Shown in pieces: positions 1-7,727 of a DNA stretch of 35,892 nucleotides (position 1 is the stretch's first letter; each line of letters starts with the position of its first letter). The position numbers were made by a program, and so were the translations under genes. Origin of the DNA: JBGQBN01 sp041494805 (GTDB lineage Bacteria; Acidobacteriota; Terriglobia; Terriglobales; Acidobacteriaceae); assembly GCA_041494805.1 (NCBI GenBank), contig JBGQBN010000041.1, forward strand, positions 1 through 35,892, read 5' to 3'. Below the pieces are notes generated by a model, which worked only from the letters and a program-made list of their open reading frames with translations, had not been told where the DNA came from and did no database searches.

Positions 1-298
1 AGAGGGCACTCACCGGCCAAGCAGTCGGAGGCTGGACAGGATTGAAGCAAAGGCGCTGCCGGGCGGGTAACGGCCCCCTCAGAGGTTGAGAGAGCGGTCA
101 CAAACCCGGTACAGCGAAAATGCGATAAGTGCAAAAGATTCCCAAGCTTGTGCAACGGATTCGGCCGCGGATAGAACTCCGAGGCCCAGGCCGTCCCCTG
201 CGCGGGCTGGCCATCGCAGCGCTTGATCCTCCCCGTCTTTTCCTGCCTTCGTCCCGGTGAATCCCGCGGCCGCTTGACGGCCCAGGACCGGAGTCCGA
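1..298. other. Leader region upstream of the RNase E/G gene
   Basis: No convincing gene is visible. All three forward frames meet stops within the first 120 bases, so this may hold the last codons of an upstream gene, but nothing in them is recognisable. Reverse-strand open frames here are GC-driven and extend into the RNase gene. A GGAG motif about eight bases before the ATG at 299 is a plausible ribosome binding site. RNase E leaders are autoregulatory in enterobacteria, but no such structure can be claimed from sight here. Confidence 0.4.
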
Positions 299-3091
299 AT
301 GAATAAGGAATTGTTTGTTTCTTCCACCCCTCACGAAACCAGAGTTGGGATGGTGGAGGACGATCAGCTTGCCGAAATTTACCTGGAACGCGAAAACGAA
401 TACACCCTGGCAGGTTCCATCTACAAGGGGCGCGTGACCCGGGTCCTTCCCGGGATGCAATCGGCGTTCGTGGACGTTGGTTTGGAGCGCGATGCCTTCC
501 TCTACGTTTCCGATTTCATGGAACTGGAAGACCAGGACGAAGTAGATGAACTTCCCACCAACGGTCCGGTCCAGGAGTACCATCCCGCTCCTGAGCAAAG
601 ACATCAGCCGCAGTCACGGGCAGAGGCCCAGCCGGTAGTGAGCGAAGCTTCGGCACCCAGCGGGCCAGAGTCGAGGACGGAAGAATCTGGCGAGGCAGCA
701 CGGCCGCTAGCCGAAGGCCGCGAGACGCCCAACCCAGCGGACGGGGATGGCCGAGGTGGCTGGCGGGGGCGCCGTCGGCGCCGTGGCCGCCGCGGAGAAG
801 GCATGCCGGAATCCAGATTCGCCAGGCCGGCGGCGGAAGTACAGGCGCCTCGCGAAATGCCGCCGCGCACAGAACGCACAGGACGCTCGGAACGCCCGGA
901 ACGCATGGAACCCAGAGAGCGCACTGAGCGGCCGGAGTATGGTCCACCTCCGGGCTTCCAGCCCATCCTGCTGCCGGGGGAGTCAATCTCGAAGTACAAG
1001 GGCCTGACGCAGAGGCAACCGCCACAGCGTCGGGAGGAACCAGCCGCTTCTTACCAGAGCCGTGAAGCGTTGGCGGCCCCCGTGGCTGGAAGGTTTCCCG
1101 ACGACGAACCCCTGTTCGCCGAGTCCGGGGAGCCAAAGAAAGAGCCAAAGAAAAAGTACGAGCAACCGCCTTCGGAACTTACCGAGCCCCGCGCCGAGAC
1201 TGGCTCTTCGGAGTGGAACCGGGAGCGGCAGAGACTCGAGCAGATGAATGTTGCGGCCGCGTTCGGAGGGCCTGTCACGGAATCGGCGGAAGAGGAAATA
1301 ACCAAAGAGGAAGAATCCACGCCTGCACCGGAGCAGGCGCATGCCGCTGCCGCCGCTGCTTTTGTCGGCGCCGCCGGGACCCTGGAGGAAGAAGAGATCG
1401 AAGAAGAAGAGGCTGAGGCCGATCTGGCCCACTACGTGGAAGAGCTGGAAGAAGACGCCACGTTTGAAGAGCTCGAGGAGGAGACCCGCGCCGCCGACGA
1501 TTACAGGGAAGCATCTCCGCGGGAGATAGCGGCGTCGGCAGAGCCGGCAAGGGAATCTGTCGAAGCATTGGGTGCCGATGCACTGGGCTCCGAAGCACTG
1601 GGTTCCGAACCATCAGCCCCCGAACCTTTTTCCGCGGAGGCAGCGGAAGGAGAGGAAGAAGGTGACGACGCTGAAGAAGAGGAAGCCGAACTCGAGGAGG
1701 CCCAGGCCCTGGCCGAAGCCGCCCTGGCTGCTGAAGCCAGCGGCGGGACGGTAGAAGCTCGCGCTGAAGTGCGCGCCCCGGCAGGGACCGCGCCCTACAC
1801 CCAGCGCGCGCAGCGTCCGGCATTCGATCGCTCCGGCCCGCGCGGCCGCCGCGGTGGCCGGCGCTTCCACCGCCGTGAGCCCCAGAACGTCCCGCAGATT
1901 ACCGACCTGCTCAAGGAAGGGCAGGAGATTCTGGTACAGATAGCCAAGGAACCCATCGGCAAGAAGGGTGCGCGGATCACCAGCCATATCGCGTTGCCCG
2001 GCCGCTTCCTGGTGTACATGCCCACGGTCAATCACACCGGCGTCTCACGCAAGATTTCTTCCGAAGATGAGCGCCAGCGGCTGAAGCGCATCATCATCAG
2101 CGAGCGCGAGAACGGGCACGGAGGATTCATCGTGCGCACCGCCGCACAAGGCGCTGCCGAAGAAGAGCTGCGCGCTGACATCCGCTTCCTGAAGGGATTG
2201 TGGGCCGAGATCAAGAGCCGTGCGGATAACGGCAAGGGGCCGACGCTGATCTATCACGATCTGAACGTGGTCGAGCGCGTGCTCCGCGACCAGGTTACGT
2301 CGGATTTCTCCGCCATCTGGGTGGATAACGAGCAGGAATACGAGCGCATCCTGCGCTTCGCCACCCGCTTCCAGCCGGCCCTGGTGAAGCGCGTCAAGCT
2401 CTACACCAAGGAAATACCACTGTTCGAGCAGTTCGGACTGACCGAAGAAATCAACAAGGCACTCAAATCGAAAGTCTGGCTGAAGAGCGGTGGCTACATC
2501 GTGATCAACCAGACCGAAGCCCTGGTCGCGATCGACGTCAACACCGGCAAGTACGTGGGTAAAACGGCGCGCCTCGAAGACACCATCGTCAAGACCAACG
2601 TGGATGCCATCAAGGAAATTGTCCGCCAGATCCGGCTGCGCGACCTGGGCGGCATCATCGTCATCGACTTCATCGACATGGACGAACGCCGCAACCGCCA
2701 GCGAGTCATGCAGGCCCTGGAAGAGGCCTTGCGCGGAGACCGCGCGCCTTCAAAAGTCCTGCAGTTTAACGATTTCGGGCTGGTGGCCATCACCCGCAAG
2801 CGGGTGAAGCAGTCGCTGGAACGGACCATTGGCTCACCCTGTCCGTACTGCGAATCGACGGGCTTTGTGAAGTCGGTGAACACGGTGTGCAATGAGATTT
2901 ATCTCGAGATGCGCAAGATCGCCAAACATCTGGAGCACGCGGATGTGATGCTACGAGTGAATCCCGAGGTGGGCAAGGCGCTGAAGGCCAACAACGGCCG
3001 GGCCCTGACCGAGATGGAAGAGCTGACCAAGAAGACGGTGATCGTAAAGAGCGATCCCGCGCTGCACCAGGAACAGTTCGATATTAACTAG
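299..3091 (+). CDS. rng: Ribonuclease E/G with a large insertion in its S1 domain
   Basis: Single-strand-specific endoribonuclease for rRNA and mRNA processing. The S1 domain starts at residues 1-78 (IYKGRVTRVLPGMQSAFVDVG) and resumes near residue 534 (ITDLLKEGQEILVQIAKEP). Between them lie about 450 low-complexity residues with an Arg/Gly patch near 151-168, long Glu/Ala runs near 330-480, and a second basic RG patch just before the S1 resumes. The DNase I-like catalytic core keeps the metal-binding Asp746 (AIDVNTGK) and Asp790 (VIDFIDMD). The Zn-link CPYC is at 848-851. The protein ends soon after the Zn-link and dimer region, so there is no C-terminal scaffold as in enterobacterial RNase E. 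The disordered part sits inside the S1 domain instead. The start ATG has GGAG eight bases upstream. The family is certain; the E versus G label is arbitrary. Confidence 0.95.
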   Translation: MNKELFVSSTPHETRVGMVEDDQLAEIYLERENEYTLAGSIYKGRVTRVLPGMQSAFVDVGLERDAFLYVSDFMELEDQDEVDELPTNGPVQEYHPAPEQRHQPQSRAEAQPVVSEASAPSGPESRTEESGEAARPLAEGRETPNPADGDGRGGWRGRRRRRGRRGEGMPESRFARPAAEVQAPREMPPRTERTGRSERPERMEPRERTERPEYGPPPGFQPILLPGESISKYKGLTQRQPPQRREEPAASYQSREALAAPVAGRFPDDEPLFAESGEPKKEPKKKYEQPPSELTEPRAETGSSEWNRERQRLEQMNVAAAFGGPVTESAEEEITKEEESTPAPEQAHAAAAAAFVGAAGTLEEEEIEEEEAEADLAHYVEELEEDATFEELEEETRAADDYREASPREIAASAEPARESVEALGADALGSEALGSEPSAPEPFSAEAAEGEEEGDDAEEEEAELEEAQALAEAALAAEASGGTVEARAEVRAPAGTAPYTQRAQRPAFDRSGPRGRRGGRRFHRREPQNVPQITDLLKEGQEILVQIAKEPIGKKGARITSHIALPGRFLVYMPTVNHTGVSRKISSEDERQRLKRIIISERENGHGGFIVRTAAQGAAEEELRADIRFLKGLWAEIKSRADNGKGPTLIYHDLNVVERVLRDQVTSDFSAIWVDNEQEYERILRFATRFQPALVKRVKLYTKEIPLFEQFGLTEEINKALKSKVWLKSGGYIVINQTEALVAIDVNTGKYVGKTARLEDTIVKTNVDAIKEIVRQIRLRDLGGIIVIDFIDMDERRNRQRVMQALEEALRGDRAPSKVLQFNDFGLVAITRKRVKQSLERTIGSPCPYCESTGFVKSVNTVCNEIYLEMRKIAKHLEHADVMLRVNPEVGKALKANNGRALTEMEELTKKTVIVKSDPALHQEQFDIN

Positions 3092-3396
3092 CTGGGAAGA
3101 ACGATTCGCAGGGCGTCTGAAAGTCGCTCCAGAACGCCCACCTGGGAAAAGACCGCCTAGCGTCCCAGAAAGTGTTCCAGGGCTTCGACATCAGGTCCGC
3201 ATATTTTTGTAGTCTCCGTGTCTGACCGCGGCCTGCGCCTTCGCCAGACTGAGTGTTGAGCTGGTCGGTCTCTGAACTGATCCGCCCCTCGAAGGTCCTC
3301 GTCCCCAACTGCCGACGCCTGCCGCTATTTCGGCAGCGGCGCAAATCCATGAAAATCCAGTTCTTACCGTCTAATAGCTACAAGATATAGCAGGCG

Positions 3397-3416
3397 AGTG
3401 TTCCACGTGGAACACT
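3397..3416. promoter_or_regulatory. parS: parS centromere site, copy 1
   Basis: The core TGTTCCACGTGGAACA at 3399-3414 is a perfect 16-bp palindrome and matches the chromosomal parS consensus bound by ParB (TGTTNCACGTGNAACA in Bacillus, Caulobacter and Pseudomonas). Here the perfect symmetry extends to 20 bp. ParB nucleates on such sites and loads SMC; they normally lie near the replication origin. Confidence 0.85.
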
Positions 3417-3433
3417 TCTTCAAATTGCACAAA

Positions 3434-3449
3434 TGTTCCACGTGGAACA
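3434..3449. promoter_or_regulatory. parS: parS centromere site, copy 2
   Basis: This is an exact second copy of the 16-bp TGTTCCACGTGGAACA palindrome, 35 bp centre to centre from copy 1. The identity continues into the right flank (CTTCT follows both). Two identical sites in one short intergenic space make a chance match very unlikely and support a real ParB-binding cluster. Confidence 0.85.
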
Positions 3450-3491
3450 CTTCTCCATTTTGTAGCGTGGCTATCGGGAGAATCAGCCCGG

Positions 3492-5006
3492 TCAGTTCGC
3501 CCCGGCTCCAACGCCTTTTGGTTCGGGAGTCCCGCTCAGCGTCTTCACCACCAGTTCTGAGCAGTCGCCCAACTTCCGCACCGAGGTTTGGATCGCTTCC
3601 GCCTCGGCGGTGCCGCCATGCTGATGCGCCAGGGCCAGCACGCGGGTGGCGTTCTCATCCAGGGCACGGCTGAATTCCAGCAGTGCCACCAGCGAATCTG
3701 CGTGGAGCTGCCATAGCGAGACTGAGTTCTCGGAGCGTTTAAGCTCCTCGAGTTCCGTGGTGATGCGCGCCACCACCGCGACCAGGCGCAACAGGACGCG
3801 GGCCACACCGGCGCGCAGACTCTTTTCTTCCAAATAGTCGGCGCAGTAGGCATCCACCTCGGCGGGCGTTAGCACCAGGTTGAAGAAGCGCATGGGCACG
3901 ATCTGGCGGAACTTGGGATCGGCCACGCGCACAAAAACACGAATGGATTCCTCCACCCGCAGCAGCTTGGTCTCTTCGTTAGAGATCTGCGCGGGCGTCA
4001 CCGCCGAGCGCATGGCCGCTACATCCAGCGCCGGCCGCCGAGCCGGCGTGGGAGGTAAGTTCGCCGAGCTGCGGCTGGCCTGAGCGGAAATCAGCGCGGC
4101 GCGGGCCTTTCGGCGGATGGGTGGGCGTTGCTCCAGCGCCTTCTTGAGCTTGGACACGCGGCTGAATTTCTCCAGGGCAGTGCCGTAGTCAATCTTCAAC
4201 AGTTCGCTTTCCTGCAGGCCGGCCACATGTTCAACCGTGACATCCACGCCGTCCACGTTACCCAGAATGCTGCCGCCCTGCTCTTGCAGCGCTTCCGCAA
4301 AACTCTTGATCTCTGCCGTCGCGGCATGAAACAGCTGGTCGAACTTCCTGCCGAAAGCCGCGTTGTAGGGCGCGATCGTGGCCATTACTCCCGGATGATA
4401 GAAAGACAGATCGAGAGACTGCTTGAGCTCGCGGACGCGAGGAATGATGCCGGACTCGAGTAGTGCGTTCAGATCACCGAAGCCCTCAGCCTCTTCCTGC
4501 AGGGGATAGAAGCGGCGCAGCACCTGCACGTGGTCTTCGGGGAGTGAAGGGACATCGGAGTCAGCCAGGATCTCGATCAGCGCGATCTCGAAGGGCGAAA
4601 GCGGAAGCGAACCGTCCAGTCCGTAGCCACGGCGCTCCCACTGGCCCGGCACACGCGGGTGGCGGTAAAGAAAGGTTGCGATCAGATCGGTCTTGTCACG
4701 ATTGACGTCGCTGGCGTCCTTTTTGCGCGCGAAATACCGGAGCATGGCCTCGGCGATTTCCGGATCGGTGTCGAGCGTGAACGCCCGGCGCAGCATGGCC
4801 GGCGTAATGGCCAGATCGAGCAACCGCAGCCAGCGGCGCATCCGGGTCAGGGTTTCGTGCACTTCGCCGTCCGCCTGTTGCAGGGAGATGGCCTCAAGGC
4901 CCATGGGGACGGGAACCTCTCCCTCCACGAACTCCTGTAAGAGCCTCTCGTAGAAGCCCTGTACGGTGGCCAGAATGGCAAGCTCCCACTTCGGGTCCTC
5001 GACCAA
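3492..5006 (-). CDS. Conserved hypothetical protein, 504 aa
   Basis: I do not recognise the family. The protein is soluble-looking and largely helical, with no signal peptide, no membrane segment and no obvious catalytic motif. A charged, Arg/Lys/Ala-rich linker around residues 295-335 (PPIRRKARAALISAQ, then Pro-rich PPTPARRP) separates an N-terminal from a C-terminal helical half. It starts with TTG. AGGAG lies six bases upstream, no ATG or GTG lies between the TTG and an in-frame TAA upstream, and good coding sense begins here. The gene converges on rng across the parS-bearing gap. It could have a structural or chromosome-related role, but only its position suggests that. Confidence 0.75.
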   Translation of the reverse strand: MVEDPKWELAILATVQGFYERLLQEFVEGEVPVPMGLEAISLQQADGEVHETLTRMRRWLRLLDLAITPAMLRRAFTLDTDPEIAEAMLRYFARKKDASDVNRDKTDLIATFLYRHPRVPGQWERRGYGLDGSLPLSPFEIALIEILADSDVPSLPEDHVQVLRRFYPLQEEAEGFGDLNALLESGIIPRVRELKQSLDLSFYHPGVMATIAPYNAAFGRKFDQLFHAATAEIKSFAEALQEQGGSILGNVDGVDVTVEHVAGLQESELLKIDYGTALEKFSRVSKLKKALEQRPPIRRKARAALISAQASRSSANLPPTPARRPALDVAAMRSAVTPAQISNEETKLLRVEESIRVFVRVADPKFRQIVPMRFFNLVLTPAEVDAYCADYLEEKSLRAGVARVLLRLVAVVARITTELEELKRSENSVSLWQLHADSLVALLEFSRALDENATRVLALAHQHGGTAEAEAIQTSVRKLGDCSELVVKTLSGTPEPKGVGAGAN

Positions 5007-5177
5007 GCGCAGCTCCTGTCGACCGGCTCCTTAAAAGAGTAGAAAGGTAGTAGCCATTAGTAAAAACTAACCTACGCCGGAGCACAAGCCTCCTGTAGAC
5101 CGTGGTACCAAAGTAACAAGGATGTCAGAACAGAGCCTATTTTCGCCGGGTGAAATTGCTGGCGAGGCGAGTAGCTC

Positions 5178-6032
5178 TTAGTCGAAGACGACGGTCTTGT
5201 TGCCGTAGAGCAGAATGCGATTCTCGATGTGCCAACGGACACCCCGCGAGAGAACTACTTTTTCGAGGTCGCGGCCCTTCTGCAAAAGGTCGTCGAGGGT
5301 ATCGCGGTGGGAGATGCGTACTACGTCTTGTTCGATGATGGGGCCGTCATCGAGCACGTCGGTCACGTAGTGGCTGGTGGCGCCGATCAGCTTTACACCG
5401 CGGGTGAAGGCCTGCTGATAGGGTTTGGCGCCGACGAACGCGGGCAGGAACGAGTGGTGGATGTTGATGATGCGCTGGGGATATTTATCGATGAATTCGT
5501 TGGACAGGATCTGCATATAGCGAGCCAGGACGATGAAATCAGGATTGTGCTGGCTGAGCAGGCTGAGAATTTTCTGCTCGGCGGCGCGTTTGTTGTCTTT
5601 GGGGACCGGAACCACGAAAAAGGGAATCCGGTAGAAGTCGGCAATGGGCTGATTATCCGGGTGGTTGGAGATGATCAACGGAATGTCACAAGTCAACTCG
5701 CCACTCTTATGACGGTAGAGCAAATCCACCAGGCAGTGGTCGTACTTGGAAACCAGTATAGCCATCTTAGGGCGGTGATCTGACCGCGCCAGCCGCCATT
5801 GCATCTGGAATTTCTCCGCGATGGGAGAGAAGTGCTGGGTGAAATCTGCGAGGTTGATGTCAAAGCCGGAGGGGTCGAATTCCACCCGCATCAGGAAGAG
5901 GTTCGAGCCTTCATCGGCGTGTTCGTCGGCGTGCAAGATGTTGCCGTTGTGGCGGAAGACAAAGTCGGACAGGGTGGCGACAATGCCCTTCTGGTCGGGG
6001 CAGGAAACGAGGAGGATGGCTGAGGTTTTCAT
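5178..6032 (-). CDS. purU: Formyltetrahydrofolate deformylase
   Basis: Hydrolyses 10-formyl-THF to formate and THF, balancing the one-carbon folate pool. An N-terminal ACT domain (SCPDQKGIVATLSDFV onward, about residues 1-80) precedes a formyltransferase-type domain. Its signature HHSFLPAFVGAKPYQQA carries the catalytic His, and DVLDDGPIIEQD carries the catalytic Asp region. The length of 284 aa from the chosen start is typical. I chose the ATG at 6032 (MKTSAILLVSCPDQ) because the nine residues added by a start at 6059 would be coded by an intergenic palindromic repeat. The gene follows the flavoprotein pair on the same strand. Copies of purU also sit in sarcosine and glycine-betaine catabolic clusters of proteobacteria, which fits the neighbourhood. 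Confidence 0.93.
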   Translation of the reverse strand: MKTSAILLVSCPDQKGIVATLSDFVFRHNGNILHADEHADEGSNLFLMRVEFDPSGFDINLADFTQHFSPIAEKFQMQWRLARSDHRPKMAILVSKYDHCLVDLLYRHKSGELTCDIPLIISNHPDNQPIADFYRIPFFVVPVPKDNKRAAEQKILSLLSQHNPDFIVLARYMQILSNEFIDKYPQRIINIHHSFLPAFVGAKPYQQAFTRGVKLIGATSHYVTDVLDDGPIIEQDVVRISHRDTLDDLLQKGRDLEKVVLSRGVRWHIENRILLYGNKTVVFD

Positions 6033-6043
6033 GGACGGCCCGG

Positions 6044-6111
6044 GAGACGTTGCAAGCAACGTCTCTACAGTTGTGATGATCAGCGGTAGAGACGCAGCTC
6101 GGCTGCGTCTC
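6044..6111. repeat. Paired GAGACG palindrome, locus A
   Basis: Two inverted-repeat units stand head to tail. The first, 6044-6068, has arms GAGACGTTGC and GCAACGTCTC around AA, then TAC. The second, 6086-6111, has arms GAGACGCAGC and GCTGCGTCTC. They lie between the end of the upstream flavoprotein gene and the start of purU. The same design recurs at four other places in the window, so it is a dispersed REP/BIME-like element that could fold into strong RNA hairpins. Confidence 0.85.
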
Positions 6112-6120
6112 CTGCCGGCG

Positions 6121-7710
6121 CTACCTCTTAAGCTCCTTCAAGATTTCGCGGGCGGCATTCGCGCCAGATCCTCCCGTCAAGCCCGCCCCCGGATGGGTGC
6201 CGGAGCCGCACAGATATAGATTCTGAATCGGCGTACGGTAACGTGCCCAGTCCAACAGAGGACGCATGGTGAAGAACTGGTCGAGCGACAGTTCGCCGTG
6301 GAAGATGTGGCCTCCTGTGAGTCCATAGGTATCTTCCAGATCCTGCGGCGTGATGATCTGGTGTGTCAGGATCATTTCCGGCAGATTGGGCGCGTATTGC
6401 GCCAGGGTTTGTACGACTGTCTGGCCGAGGGCATTGCGCTGGGTTTCCCAGTCGCTGTTCTTCAGTTTGTAGGGGGCATACTGCACGTAGATCGACATCA
6501 CGTGCTTGCCCGCGGGCGCAAGTGACGGGTCGGTGAGCGAGGGAATCGCAACTTCCAGATACGGCTGCCGGGAGAAGTTACCGTACTTGGACTCGTCGAA
6601 GGCGCGCTCCAGATAGTCAATCTCCGGCCCGATGTGAATGCGGCCGGTCAAGGCATTGCCATCGCTTGCGCCATTCAGCGCGGTGAACCGGGGCAGGCCG
6701 GAAAGCGCGAGGTTGACTTTCGCCACCGTGCCCGGCATGCGGTAGTGCTGGAGCTTCATCACGAAATCGGGAGCGAGGTGCGTGGGATCAACCAGCTTAA
6801 GCAGAGTGCGCTTGGGGTCGGCATTGGAGATGATGGCCTTGGCGCTGATCTCTTCACCTGTGGAGAGCACCACGCTGGTGGCCGTGCCATCCTTGACCCG
6901 GACTTCAATCACTTCCGCGCCCGAACGGATTTCGGCGCCTGCCTGCTGAGCTGCCGAAGCCATCGCCTGCGTGAGCGAACCCATGCCGCCGGCGGCGAAC
7001 CAGGCTGATCCGGCGGGATGCGCATCGCCAGCGGCGCGGATGAGCAGAACCAGGCTGCTGCCTGCCGACCAGGGGCCGAGGAACGTGCCGAAAATTCCCC
7101 GGGCGGCGATAGTGGCGCGAAGCAGTTCGGTCTCGAAATACTCGGAGACTAGGTCGGCAACCGCCATCGGACCCCAGCGCAGCAGACGGTACATGTCTTT
7201 CTTGCCGAGGTTGCGGACGGCGCGTCCGGTCTTGAGCATGCCCCAAAGATCGCTGCTGCTGGGGTTGTCGATGTTGGGAGGCGCCAGAGTGAGGGCTTCG
7301 CCGATTACTTTCCCCATCTTGGCCAGTGATTCCTGAAACTCAGGGTACTTGGCAGCGTCTTTCTGCGAAAACTTGCTGATCTCCTGCGCAGATTTGTTCG
7401 CGTCGTTGTAGAGAATGAGGGCGCGGACATCAGGCGAGAGCGAAGTGACCGCGACATCTGGCGTGATCAGCTTGAGGCCGTGCTTTTCCAGTTGCATGTC
7501 GCGGACGACATCCGGGCGAAGCGGGCCGGCGGCGTGCGCCAGGATGGAGCAGCGGAAGCCGGGATGAAATTCTTCGGTGATAGCAGCGCCACCGGGCTGC
7601 GGGCGGCGCTCGATTACCAGCGGCTTGAATCCGGCTTTGGCCAGGTAGAAAGCGGTGACCAGCCCGTTGTGTCCGCCGCCAATGATGACGACATCACGCG
7701 TTTGGGGCAT
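6121..7710 (-). CDS. FAD-dependent oxidoreductase, phytoene desaturase/PYROXD2-like (copy 2)
   Basis: Flavoprotein of the amine oxidase/phytoene dehydrogenase superfamily, 529 aa. The Rossmann FAD site VVIIGGGHNGL is at residues 7-17, followed by the IERRPQPGGAA stretch that binds the adenosine ribose. The C-terminus LYLCGSGTHPGAGLTGGSG closes the FAD pocket. The substrate is unknown. It is a clear paralogue of the gene just upstream (7728-9332), with motifs in the same order. I chose the start at 7710 (MPQTRD) because GAAGGA lies six bases upstream. An earlier in-frame ATG at 7728 overlaps the upstream stop as TGATG, so the two genes are probably translationally coupled. The longer open frame to 8064 reads through the neighbour and is not real. 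Confidence 0.88.
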   Translation of the reverse strand: MPQTRDVVIIGGGHNGLVTAFYLAKAGFKPLVIERRPQPGGAAITEEFHPGFRCSILAHAAGPLRPDVVRDMQLEKHGLKLITPDVAVTSLSPDVRALILYNDANKSAQEISKFSQKDAAKYPEFQESLAKMGKVIGEALTLAPPNIDNPSSSDLWGMLKTGRAVRNLGKKDMYRLLRWGPMAVADLVSEYFETELLRATIAARGIFGTFLGPWSAGSSLVLLIRAAGDAHPAGSAWFAAGGMGSLTQAMASAAQQAGAEIRSGAEVIEVRVKDGTATSVVLSTGEEISAKAIISNADPKRTLLKLVDPTHLAPDFVMKLQHYRMPGTVAKVNLALSGLPRFTALNGASDGNALTGRIHIGPEIDYLERAFDESKYGNFSRQPYLEVAIPSLTDPSLAPAGKHVMSIYVQYAPYKLKNSDWETQRNALGQTVVQTLAQYAPNLPEMILTHQIITPQDLEDTYGLTGGHIFHGELSLDQFFTMRPLLDWARYRTPIQNLYLCGSGTHPGAGLTGGSGANAAREILKELKR

Positions 7711-7727
7711 AGTCTTTCCTTCGGGCA

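Larger units (their letters stand above)
3092..3491. other. 400-bp gap between convergent genes, carrying paired parS sites
   Basis: This gap separates the converging rng and the 504-aa orphan gene. Its right part holds two perfect palindromes of parS type (listed separately). The rest, 3092-3396, shows no gene: the reverse-strand open frame there has no ribosome site and no recognisable product. The short forward frame beginning on the first palindrome (peptide start MFHVEHF) is a by-product of the palindrome. Confidence 0.6.

Noticed and set aside
516..1823. Several long reverse-strand and shifted open frames inside the RNase gene
   Set aside because: They arise from the GC-rich, low-complexity insertion; their products are Arg/Pro/Ser-rich with no family features or ribosome sites.
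3398..3673. Forward open frame beginning MFHVEHF over the parS sites
   Set aside because: The peptide start is simply the translation of the parS palindrome; the rest is antisense to the 504-aa gene and has no ribosome site.
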